This document shows, one piece after another, positions 23,771-34,156 of a stretch of DNA of 64,000 nucleotides. The stretch is from Agrocybe praecox (lineage: Eukaryota > Basidiomycota > Agaricomycetes > Agaricales > Agrocybaceae): the NCBI GenBank assembly GCA_964017145.1, contig OZ024842.1, forward strand, positions 3,162,001 to 3,226,000, read 5' to 3'. Within the stretch, counting starts at the first letter, position 1. Every line of letters starts with the position of its first letter. Both the position numbers and the translations under genes were made by a program. The notes beneath the pieces were generated by a model, which worked only from the letters and a program-made list of their open reading frames with translations, was not told the DNA's origin and made no database searches.

Positions 23771-25933
23771 ATGTCTTCCCTCGTCAGCGGACAAACAGTC
23801 GCAGAGCACGCCAATCGTGATAGTTGCTGGATCATCGTCCATGGTAAGCTTCCAGAACTCGCAACTTCACATCAACTAAATTCCCTACGTCTATGCAGAC
23901 AAAGTTTACGATGTCACGGAGTTCTTGGATGGTAAAGCCAAGTATTACACTTCCATTAAACCCTGCTGACCCTCCCGGTAAAGAACATCCTGGTGGCAGC
24001 AAAATTATCTTGAAGTATGCCGGAAAGGATGCGACGTAAGTTCCAATTGTAATCACACCCGCCACTTCAATTGAGACAATTTGTTGTAGTGAGGCATATG
24101 AACCAATTCATCCTCCAAACGCCATCTTGGATAATCTTCCCATTGAGAAGCAGTAAGCATATATTTGCTGTGGCGTTAATGGAGTACTCAATAACAATCC
24201 ATTTGTAGCATCGGTGCCATCGACCCTAACACTGTGGCAAAAATTGTGAAGCAGGTGACCGAAGAGGATAAGAGACGCCAAGCCCTTTTGGATGCAAGGC
24301 CGCCTCTGGATGAAATTCTTAACTTGCACGACTTCGAGGTTAGTTTTCACGCTGGATAAACGTCTTCAATTGCACTGCCTTACGCGCCTCGATTTGTTTA
24401 GGCTGTTGCCAAAGCCGTACTTCCTGCCAAGGCCTGGGCATATTACTCTTCTGCGTCAGACGACGAGATTACTATTCGCGAGAATCGCGCCGCTTTCCAG
24501 AGGTCAATATCATTTTATTCCATGGCCCTTCTCTCGACTAAACGTCTATCAGAGTCTGGTTCCGACCCCGCATTCTGCGTGATGTGTCCTCGGTTGACTG
24601 GTCTACCACTATCCTTGGCTGCAAATCTTCGCTCCCCATTTACATCGTAAGTAAAATATGCTCCGTCCATTTGCACGTTGCTCATAATTATAATTTAGTC
24701 TGCCACGGCTCTCGGCAAACTCGGTCACCCTGATGGTGAACTCAACCTTACAAGGGCAGCTGCCAAGCACGGTGTAATCCAGATGGTTGGTGTCTTGTGC
24801 GCACGCAGACAAATTTTAAAATTAACTTTACATTTACGCTGCTAGATCCCAACACTCGCATCTTGTTCCTTCGATGAAATCATCGATGCTGCCTCGCCCG
24901 GACAACCTCTTTTCCTCCAATTGTATGCTTCATACTAATTCGTGTTAGAGGTCGGTGCTAATGATTTTTCCAGATATGTCAACCGCGACAGGGAAATCAC
25001 CAAGAAATACGTCCAACACGCTGAGAAGCGAGGTGTGAAGGCACTCTTCATCACTGTCGATGCACCACAGCTGGGACGCAGAGAGAAGGATATGCGCATG
25101 AAGTTTGTCGACGACGGTGCTGGTGCGAAGGTCCAGGAGAACCAGAAGGATGTCAAGAAAGATCAGGGTGTCGCCAGAGCTATTAGCGTAAGCACTGTTA
25201 CCCTTTGGCGTATTGGACGAAGCTTAATAAATGCTCTAGTCTTTCATCGATCCTAGTCTCTCGTGGAAAGATATCCCGTGGTTCCGCAGCATCACGAACA
25301 TGCACATTATATTGAAGGGTGTCGCCACTCCCGAAGATGCTATCCTCGCATACGAAGCCGGATGCCAAGGTATCGTTCTCAGTAACCACGGTGGTCGCCA
25401 ACTGGATACCAGTCGCTCTGGTCTTGAGAATTTGGTCGACATTGTTGCTGCTCTGAAGACCAAGGGTCCCTGGCCCAACCCCAACTTCTCTATCTTCGTC
25501 GATGGTGGTGTCCGCCGTGCCAGCGATGTCCTCAAGGCTATTGCTCTCGGTGCTTCTGCCGTCGGTGTTGGTCGTGGATTTTTGTATGCCTTCTCCAGTT
25601 ACGGCCAAGAGGGTGTTGAGAAAGCCATCCAGATCCTTCGGGTATGTTGTGGTTATTTCACTGTTTTGATACAGTCGAACTAAAACGTTTTGGCAGGATG
25701 AATGCGAGATGAACATGCGCCTTCTCGGAGCTCGTACTATCAGCGAAATTGTTCCCGAAATGGTTGACGCAAGTGCTCTGCGCTCGCACGCCGGTCTCAC
25801 CCCCAGCGACAACCTCTACGACTCTACTTGTAAGTTTCCCCTTGCAATGTTCTCAGAAATCATGACATAAACTTACAATCGGCTTACTACAGACCAACCC
25901 CTATCACTGGCATCCTTCAAAACCAAACTCTAA
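23771..25933 (+). CDS. Flavocytochrome b2-type 2-hydroxyacid dehydrogenase (copy a)
   Basis: Full-length paralogue of the 16443-18946 gene. ATG at 23771 (MSSLVSGQTVAEHANRDSCW), then the cytochrome b5 domain with KVYDVTEFLD, EHPGGSKIILKYAGKDAT and YEPIHPPNA (the two heme His). FMN domain: LHDFEAVAKAVLPAKAWAYY, LGCKSSLPIYISATALGKLG, a catalytic-type Tyr in LQLYVN, ITVDAPQLGRREKDMR (Asp), HIILKGVATPEDA (Lys), VLSNHGGRQLDTSRSG (His and Arg), FVDGGVRRASDVLKAIALGA and GVGRGFLYAFSSYGQEGVEK. About 500 residues and ten introns. It ends SLASFKTKL at TAA 25931-25933. Starting directly at the b5 domain, it lacks the presequence of yeast lactate dehydrogenase, so it may be cytosolic or peroxisomal. Fungal glyoxylate dehydrogenase, which makes oxalate in brown-rot fungi, belongs to this family. 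Confidence 0.9.
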
Positions 25934-26776
25934 TTCTACGCACCCCGTCCGACTCTCTGGTTTTGGCCTTTTAGGTTTCCTCACGCAAAATGTCTTACGA
26001 TCATTATTTCCTTTAGAGCAGCATGTTTTCCTCGACTACTTATGTACTATATTTGTTTTGATACTTGATGAGATCGAATACACTCCCAGCATTTCTTCAT
26101 GAAAACCCAATTATTTTGAGGTGGCGCGTTAATTAATGTTGCAGTGACACATGTTACCAGCCCATGTGGAAAACTGTAGTTAGTGACAGATCGCGTTTAA
26201 CTTCAAAACGCTTGATTTGAGAATCTAAAGATTACATAAATGACGCGTTGAACTGTGAGCGTGACGGTTGACACTGGTGACTGGATCATGTGAGAGAGCG
26301 TGACGAATGACAGCGCGCGCTTACCTTCTGAAATTCGCGCGGGAGCGGCGATGGCTCGTACTGCATCATAGTATCTGGTATTTCCTTCAAAATTTCGCCA
26401 CCCTCTGCCTTTGGCCCAGTTATCCTTATTTCATCTTTGTTCCACCTCTGCTTCTCCTGTTACTCCTGAAAGTATATTTTCAAGTTGTGGGGAACCCTGA
26501 GGAAACAGACCAAGATAAACCTTCCAGCTTCTGGGTTGTACTCGGAAACTCTCTGTCAAGACTCGACATATCTATATCTCAAAATCTACAATCTCTGCGC
26601 CAGCTAATTCATCTTTCCGTTTCTTGTCCGGATTAGTACCTCACTGTCGTTATTGAACTCTGTTGAGCGCTGAGCGGATTGAATCTGAACTCTGGTATGT
26701 GGCTTCCACAATTACAAACCTTTAAGTATTGACCCGGATTGGCTTTTTCAAATTGGTACTTTTGTCACAGACAAAT
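25934..26776. other. Intergenic, dehydrogenase 3' end to FunK1 pseudogene
   Basis: 843 bases. A 110-codon open frame at 26307-26636 carries a hydrophobic run (FVPPLLLLLLLK) but has no recognised family and sits where the FunK1 promoter should be. I do not call it a gene. Confidence 0.4.
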
Positions 26777-29700
26777 ATGAATAGCCAGGCAGGGCGAACG
26801 ACAGCTCTCCAAGTCGAGGCGGCCAGCAACGATGTCGAAAGCCACACGTATGCATGCAACTCTATCGACTTTACGGACAATTTTTTTTGGCGAGCCTGTT
26901 ATCGACCTCAGCCTCGTTTTGGAGCGACTGAAAGACAAGGGTGTCCATGAACTTGAACAGCAGGATTCTACAGACAAAGCCGGTCGCTGGAAGGACTTTC
27001 CAGACTCACAAAAGAACGCAATGTACCTCGAGAAGTCTTATCATGGTGTGCTAGAAAACATTTATAATTCAATTCTTCAAGACGACAGTATCAAAGCCTA
27101 TAAGAATACTCATGAAGGCCCGTTTGTAGAAGGGTTTTGGTTTGACCGAAGTGCACATGTGCCGAAGTCTCTGGCTCCAGGCACTCCAGCAATTAGGGCA
27201 GCTCTGATTTTCTTCCTGAGCCTCATGCAGGCTTCCGGATTACGTGAAATCAAGCAAATTTTCAAGGTGAGAACTGAGAAACTGCAAATCCCTTGATAAA
27301 TAAATTCTCATTATTTGGTTTCTAGAAAATCCAAGAGATCGAAAAAAGCAAAGTCAGGATGGTAAGAGGACGAACAAGCATAATAACCCTGATGACACAA
27401 AGACTGTTGAATCCGTTGATTGGACACGGGAAGAGGTATTAAACAGAACTCGGTGCTTCATTTTTGCGCACTAACCAACAGACAGTTGCAAACCATATTT
27501 CTTTCTTGGCTAAGGTCGATCGCCGTTCTTGAAGTAAGGCCGTTTGGTGCATACGGCCAGAAAGCAAAGGACACTATAATTCAACTCGCCACATATTTGA
27601 GACAAATGCTTCGAGAACAACATGACCGGCGATTTGTTTTCGGGATGATTTTATTCCACAAGTTATCGCTGTGGTACTGTGACCGCTCGGGGCTGCTGGG
27701 AACATACGATCCGATTGACATTCACAAGGTAAGCGAACCCATTACACTTTATGTACGTTACTGACGATCATTATAGTCCCCTAAGGATTTCATTCGTGTT
27801 ATCTCAAGTCTGGCTTTAATGACGCCGTGGAAACTTGGTTGGATAAGACCATGAAGATTGTACCGAAGATAGGAAGTTCGCGGCCATATTACTACCATTC
27901 TCCGCCCCCGGGAATAACCGCTCAAGATCTTCCCACTACGCAAGATGATTTGCGATGGGAGATTACAATTCAAACATCGGTTTTCAGGACGATTCAGTCT
28001 CTCAGTACGGCCCCGTGATCAGAGATCATGTGCGGTCGTGCTACAATGGTCTGGCTGGCAGCATGTGTGAACGACGGAATCCCTGCTGAAGAGGTTCGTG
28101 GTACTTACTATCGACCAATCAGCATGGTACTCATTTTTGATCTTCAATAGGCTGCACCCGTCGTGATTAAGCACAGTTGGCGATCTTGTTCCGAGGATTC
28201 CCGCTGTGAGCACGAATCGTTCGAACGTGCATACGGGAAAGATTCCAAACACATAGTCGTACTATCACACGATGAACCTGGATCGAATACCGTCAAGGAT
28301 TTACGGGGTGACATCCCATGTGTTGCTATTACTAACAGTTATAGACTGAACTCATTTATCGAACAACAACTGCAGAAAAGGAACGAACAGAAGAGCATGG
28401 AATCTTCGGACGACGAAGGATGTCATGAAGTCCCTAACTTATTTGAATATATTCCGTTCTTTGGCACTACTCACCACATAACCCCCTGTTGCCAATATCG
28501 TATAGTACTTTCAAATTTTGGCTGGCCACTGGAAGTCTTCAAAAATCTTGGCGAATTATTGAATGTGTTCCGAGGGATAATTGAAGGTGGGCATGATTTT
28601 TATTGAGGCTATCTTAAAGCTGATAAATATATGACAAAGAGTACGAATCCATGTACAACAATGGTGTTTGTCACCACGACATCAGTATAGGTAACATTGT
28701 CATTGACTACGTAACCGGGAAGGGACGCCTTATTGACTTGGATTCATCAAAAATGCTCGAGCTATAGTCTTATAAAAAAACAAAAAATTAGGGATATCAA
28801 GAATGACATGACTGCGGAGGAATTGGAACAGTGGGAGAACAAAATTAACGCTTGGAAACTGTACTCCTCTCCATATGCCATTTTAGACGATGTCTTCGCA
28901 ACGGCGCTGAATTATAGCTATCCTCCTGATGATGACCTTCCTGATGATATCGTTCCCCAAATTCTCGCAGCGAATATCGAGCTTAGGAGCTTAGTTGAGC
29001 AACATCAGGTCCGTGGCGCCGTTCGCCGGAGGAAAAAGGTGAAAATCACCCCTGAAAATACCGGCGTGATGATAGATAACGACGTAAGTGCTTCATGTTA
29101 TATAATGCCAAAACAATTTTTATCATGAACCCTATGCTGTAGACAATTCTGCCGCCCAGGTACAGGGACCTCCATCCAACGCGTACATTCCGAACGGTTA
29201 GGCTGTCTTCTCCTTTACTTTATATTCATGTTTTGGTACTCATTCCACCGTGTATATAACACAGGGAACCAAGGCGTTCATGAGCCACCAACAACTTGGT
29301 AATCGCCCACCTCCCCACAAGGCTGTTCATGATATGGAATCTATTTTTTGGGTTGTCCTCTACATTTGTATGACCCGCGCAGGCCCCGGAGGCCAGCGTC
29401 GGGAAGAATTTTCAGCTTTTATAGCCGCCAAATTGGAGAAGGATTCAGCAAAGATCAACCAATTATGGAACTTTATACGCGTGACCAACCTTCTCTTTGA
29501 AACAAGCAGAGAGGAGATCGCAACGGTTAAACATGATATGTTCAAGCATCCAGAGTACTTCAAGGAATATGTCCTGCCATTAATTCATCCTTATTTCGAG
29601 CCACTCGTCCCCCTTCTTCTTTCTTGGTGGAGGATTCTTACCCTGGCGTTTTCTGTCGACCCGCAAACCGGGCACTACGATAGGCGTGACCTTTATTGTG

Positions 29701-30098
29701 ATTTTATCATTGCGCCATTCAAGGCGGTAGTCGTAGATGCTATTAATCAGCTTCCAGCACAGACAACTCCGACATCCAGAGAACAAGAAGTGGAAGATTA
29801 CCGACAGAAGCGTCGCCGGGAGATCAAAGAGGAGATCATTAGCCTGAAAGCACTCTACCCTCAGCATTCGACGTCTGAGCCGGCCATAATCCAAGAAAAC
29901 CAATCAACGACGTTTGGCGGTCAGAATGATCTTAGTTCTAGACTGCCTACAACCCCTGAAAACCATCCAATGTATTCCACCACATGGCCAATCGATCTCC
30001 CTCGAAACAAAACTCCGGTAAGACTACTCTCTAACACAGATCTACCGGAAGTCCCAGAGACGCCCTCCTCTAAGAAAGTCAAACACCGTCATGATTAA
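26777..30098 (+). pseudogene. FunK1 fungal protein kinase, degenerate copy
   Basis: A fungus-specific FunK1 family kinase (the agaric-expanded family), close paralogue of the minus-strand gene at 42709-51017. The reading frame is broken three times relative to that copy. A run of eight T (26881-26888) adds one base. TGA at 28016-28018 interrupts the segment matching STARSEIMCGRATMVW. TAG at 28765-28767, with 7 extra bases after it, interrupts the segment matching KMLKLFRRITIGDIKN. The catalytic loop reads CHHDISIGNIVIDY, so the HRD arginine is His, and the metal-binding DFD of the paralogue is DLD. The C-terminal exon (29250-30098) is open, with GTKAFMSHQQLGNRPPPHKA, VHDMESIFWVVLY and a charged tail, ending at TAA 30096-30098. 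Introns including one near 27436-27486 are shared with the paralogue. Confidence 0.8.
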
Positions 30099-31074
30099 AT
30101 AATGTGATATTTCGTCGTCGTAGTAGAGAAGGGCCTTGACGTCGCACGATTCGTGACTGCATAATATCTAGTTAATTCATTGTTACTCGTACCCTGCTTT
30201 CTACTTGTTTAGCCTGTTGTATTCCAAGTTTGTGGTCATACCACTTGTACTACTAAAGAGCACCTTTACTCAGTTCACTGGCGCGTGGTCTCAATCAGGA
30301 AATTTATTTTTAGACCACCTTATCGTTTACAAAGAAAAAGTTGTAAGAAAATGAGGGGAATATTTGGAGAATCTGTGAGATAACAGCGGTCTTAGGGTGC
30401 TCGGGATAAGTCAAACCATATTATTCCCCTTGTAGGCGCTCGAGTCGGCGAGGGAGAATGTATTCAACGAGCTACTCGTTCCGTTCCGCTTACTCTGTGT
30501 GTAACTCCTCCACCGCTCGTGATGATCCCTTGCTTCCACCCCTCTACCTCCGCATTTCCGGCGGGCAGATACTCGTATCACGGACGTACTGCTCGTTGGA
30601 GTGACAAATATCCACTTCCAGATGACTGGCGCACACCATAGTTTCCCTTCATGGACAATTTGTCTCCTCTCATCATTCCGAGAAGAAAGCTAGAGATTCA
30701 TCTTCCCAAAGATTCTCAATCGGTAGAGCTATAAGCTCCTTCACCTTGGCGTATTGCCACGCATCTCCCTAGGTAGTCGGCTCTTATCCTTTCGGACAAT
30801 ACGATCTCACACCGAACAAGAATCGTGGGTCAATGATAGTTTATCGCTCACCCGGAGACGTTAAGCGTGCTATTCCGTGGAGATCCTTCTTCTGCACCTT
30901 GTCGATCTGGCTGGTAGTAGAAGAGAAAATAGAAATAAAGCGTTTCCTTCAAAAGCCACGAGTGGTCGTCAAATTTACTTCAATCCTCCACCTCCCATAC
31001 TCACTCGAGTCTCTGTTTTTGAGATCAGTGCACTTCTTTTCATCTTTCTCCTCTACGACTAGCTTCTTCTTATC
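30099..31074. other. Intergenic, FunK1 pseudogene to OAH-like copy 3
   Basis: 976 bases. The open frames around 30833-31062 run into the first exon of OAH-like copy 3 in other frames and are probably its 5' untranslated region. No other feature seen. Confidence 0.45.
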
Positions 31075-32470
31075 ATGCCTGGACTCGATTACTTCTCCTC
31101 TTCAGACAAGACTTCCGAGACTGTTGCCGTGCCTGAGCAAAGCTCAAAGCCTGGTGTTTACTATAACGCTCGGTTGGACCCAAAAAACTACCTCGATGGC
31201 CCACTCTCGACGAATGCTGCTACTCGTCTGAGACAGATGCTTGCAAGGCCAGGCATTGTCGTACGTAGAGCCTAACACCTTTATCATGATATACGCATGC
31301 TCAGAGTCTGCACAGGTTGCTCCAGGTATTTGTGACGGTATCAGCGCACGATGCGCCCTTGAAGCCGGCTTTGACTGCTTGTACCAGAGGTGGGTGATAT
31401 TCGTGGTGTTTGGGGCATAACCTTTACTGATAGTATATTTTTTCAAAACCTCCAGTGGTGCGGCTACCACGGCATCTCGTCTCGGACAACCAGATCTTGC
31501 CATTGCTACCATGAACGATTTCGTACAGGTTCGTAGAGCATCTGGTTCTGTATGTCCATGCTTCCCATTAACGTCATTCCCATCCACAATAGGCTGGTCA
31601 AATGGTTGCAAGCTTAAACCCAACGGTCCCTGTCATCGCCGATGCTGACACAGGGTAAGAAGAGCACCATAGGAAATCTTTTGCATGACGTTGTTTCTAA
31701 CCAGCAATTTCCCAGATTCGGTGGACCTGCAAACGTCGCTCGCACAGTCACTCAATACGCCCGTGCTGGTATCGCCGGTCTGCACATCGAGGACCAGGTA
31801 CAGACCAAACGATGCGGGCACTTGATGGGCAAACAAGTCGTGTCTCGCGAAGAGTTCTTGACCAGGATCAGGGCAGCCGTCATTGCTCGCGATTCGATAC
31901 CGGGAGGGTCTGACTTCGTACGTTGTGCATGCTTAAATGATAGAGCTATTTCGTTTACCGAGAGTTGTTTAACGTAGGTCATCATCGGTCGTACGGATTC
32001 TGCGCAAGTTTTGGGCATGGAAGAGGCTATCACGCGTCTCAAGCTTGCCGCTGACGCCGGTGCTGATGTTTGCTTCATCGAGGGCGTCAAGACCGAGGAA
32101 CTCCTGCGATCCACTGTCGCGGCATTGGCTCCCAAGCCCGTCCTTGTGAACGTTATCTCTGGTGGTCTGACTCCTTCATTCACCAGCAAAGAAGCAGAGG
32201 TCATGGGAGCTAAGATCATTAGTGAGCTTACTTTTATCTGTATTTGTTATGGTGGCTTACTCACAAATCTACTCTTTAGTCTTCTCTTTAGTCTCTTGCG
32301 TTGCCATGGTTCACGCTGTGCGAGCTGCCATGAAGTCATTGAAAAAGACTGGCACCGACTTCAGTTCTGCGAAAGGCATGGACCCCAAGTCTTTCTTCGA
32401 AGTAATGGGCCTCAATGAAGTCATTGAGCTGGACGCCAAAGCAGGCGGTTCAGCGTTCAAGGTCGTTTAA
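31075..32470 (+). CDS. ICL/PEP-mutase superfamily lyase, OAH-like (copy 3)
   Basis: Third open copy: ATG at 31075 (MPGLDYFSSSDKTSETVAVP), then GVYYNARLDPKNYLDGPLST, VAPGICDGISARCALEAGFD, PVIADADTG with an intron and FGGPANVARTV, HIEDQVQTKRCGHLMGKQVV, ARDSIPGGSDF, VIIGRTDSAQVLGMEEAITR, ADVCFIEGVKTEELLRST, VNVISGGLTPSFTSKEAE, and the end LDAKAGGSAFKVV at TAA 32468-32470. The metal Asp pair and the loop Cys are present. About 340 residues and no targeting signal. It shares with copy 2 the intron inside the DADTG/FGG codons, and with copy 1 the short MPGLDYFS N-terminus. The reaction is the same open question as for copy 1. Confidence 0.88.
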
Positions 32471-32705
32471 TGTGCTTGTTTTTTTTTCCTCCGCATATTT
32501 CCTATTTTCTTGTTGCTTTCATCTTCAATATAGACGCCTTGAATTACGCATAACATAGGACCTGTAATACCAACTGTATATTATGTAATCTCCAAGGTCT
32601 TGCGTGCAATATACACAATCTTGTGCACCTAATATGTTGACCGTCCGGTACCGGAAGTTGATTCAGAATCACATCGCACTTCATGTCGTATATGACCTTC
32701 GGCGT

Positions 32706-33981
32706 TTAGTTCCTCTTCCTCGACAAGCCCCAGTTACCCCAGTTGGAGCTTAAACTTAAGTCCCCGAGGAACAAGCCCCATGATATGGAGTAATGAGCCA
32801 GCACAAGATCAAGTTCCTCAGTTTCGTCCAAGAATTCGAGTTTAGAAATCCTATATTTTAAATTAGAATAGATGTGCTTGGCAAAGCGAAATCAATTGGT
32901 ACCTTTGAAGTTCATCATCATCGATGTAAGCATTTCTAATTTCCTTGAGAGTGAGCGAACAAGCCGCCGTGAATCCTGTACTAAGGAAACGATCTGATAG
33001 GCTTTCTAAAGTCGTGTATGGTTCAGCCCCAGGCAAAGAAATTTGGCGTTCCTGTTACTCGATAAGTTAATGGAGATTACGGGCGATAGAAAAGCATTTA
33101 CCAGTAAATTATTGATCATGACACGTCCGAACGAATCATTCAGTCCGAACATCTCGTACACAACACATCCCAAGACTCCTTGGTTGTGAGCTTTCCTGAA
33201 GGTTTCAACGAACCATCCAAGAAGACGCGAAGACGCGGCCGGTGACATGTACACGAGAACGCATTCAAAAAGTAGAAGAGTTGGCAAGGACGGGTCTAAG
33301 ATGGCTGGATTACTGGGGTCGGTCGGAGAGAAAAGTAGCGGACCAAGAACATCAGTTGGAGAGGAACGTAGATCCGCAGGAAGAAGATGATATCTTGTAG
33401 AGTGTAAAGCGGTACCGCCTTGCGCTTGGAGAGGGTTAGTAGAAAATTAAGTGAGGAAATTGCAGAGAAAGGTACCAAGCGAGACGGCAGTAGGATCGCC
33501 TAAACCAGCTGAAAGGTCTTTGTTCTTACGAATGGCCATAGCCTTCTTGGTGGTGATCTCAGGGAAGTCGACCTCGACGTATGTTTTCAGATAGTCACTC
33601 AATGGTCCAGCCTGTTGTGCCAATGGAAGGACCATGAATTGGAGATCTAATAATGGCATGAACACGACGTGCCGCTATGCGCCAGAACCTGGTGTCGCTA
33701 CCGGAACCGAGACTGACGATCTGGCATCGGCTGCCAGTGCTGTGTGAGAGGCGGAGCCACTGATTGACAAGGTCATCTATGCCCGCACTTCTCACATAAG
33801 TGCCGACGTTGATGAGCGGGGGTCGAGGAGGCAAGAGATGGGCACGAGGAACGAGAAAGCCGACATATGGGTCGTTGATATAGCCTTTTTGAGCCGCAGA
33901 TAGCCTTGCAACTGCGGCATCGTTGTCTGTTGAACGGATGGGTGCATCGCCAACGGACGCTCTGGACTGTGGCGGGAGCAT
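32706..33981 (-). CDS. PPM1: Leucine carboxyl methyltransferase 1 (PP2A methyltransferase)
   Basis: An S-adenosylmethionine-dependent enzyme that methylates the C-terminal leucine carboxylate of the PP2A catalytic subunit and so steers assembly of PP2A with B subunits. The start is the complement of 33979-33981 (MLPPQSRASVGDAPIRSTDN), followed by DAAVARLSAAQKGYINDPYV as in the family. The SAM-binding glycine motif is QIVSLGSGSDTRFWR. Then come YVEVDFPEITTKKAMAIRKN, a motif-IV-like region (PTLLLFECVLVYMSPAASSR) and EMFGLNDSFGRVMINNL. The end is WGNWGLSRKRN at TAA 32708-32706. An upstream in-frame ATG at 34081-34083 is less likely because it adds 34 residues with no family match. About five introns. 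175 bp separate it from the divergent nuclease-helicase gene. Confidence 0.9.
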
Positions 33982-34156
33982 GTTGATGGCAGATACTACT
34001 AACCGACATCCCGACGCCCGACGCGTTGACTCGAGCTGACGTAAGTATCTAATTTTACGCTGGCGGTGACTCAATCGCTCCATGAGTCCAACATGAGTCC
34101 ATTGTCTTCAACTCCGCCTTTTATAAGAAACATGAGGGCTGTTCACATCATCTCAA
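33982..34156. promoter_or_regulatory. Divergent promoter, PPM1 and nuclease-helicase
   Basis: 175 bases between two start codons pointing away from each other. It includes a TATA-like TTTTATAAG about 35 bases before the plus-strand ATG. Confidence 0.4.

Noticed and set aside
26307..26636. 110-codon frame with a poly-Leu segment
   Set aside because: No recognised domain, and it lies in the expected promoter of the FunK1 pseudogene. A chance frame is more likely.
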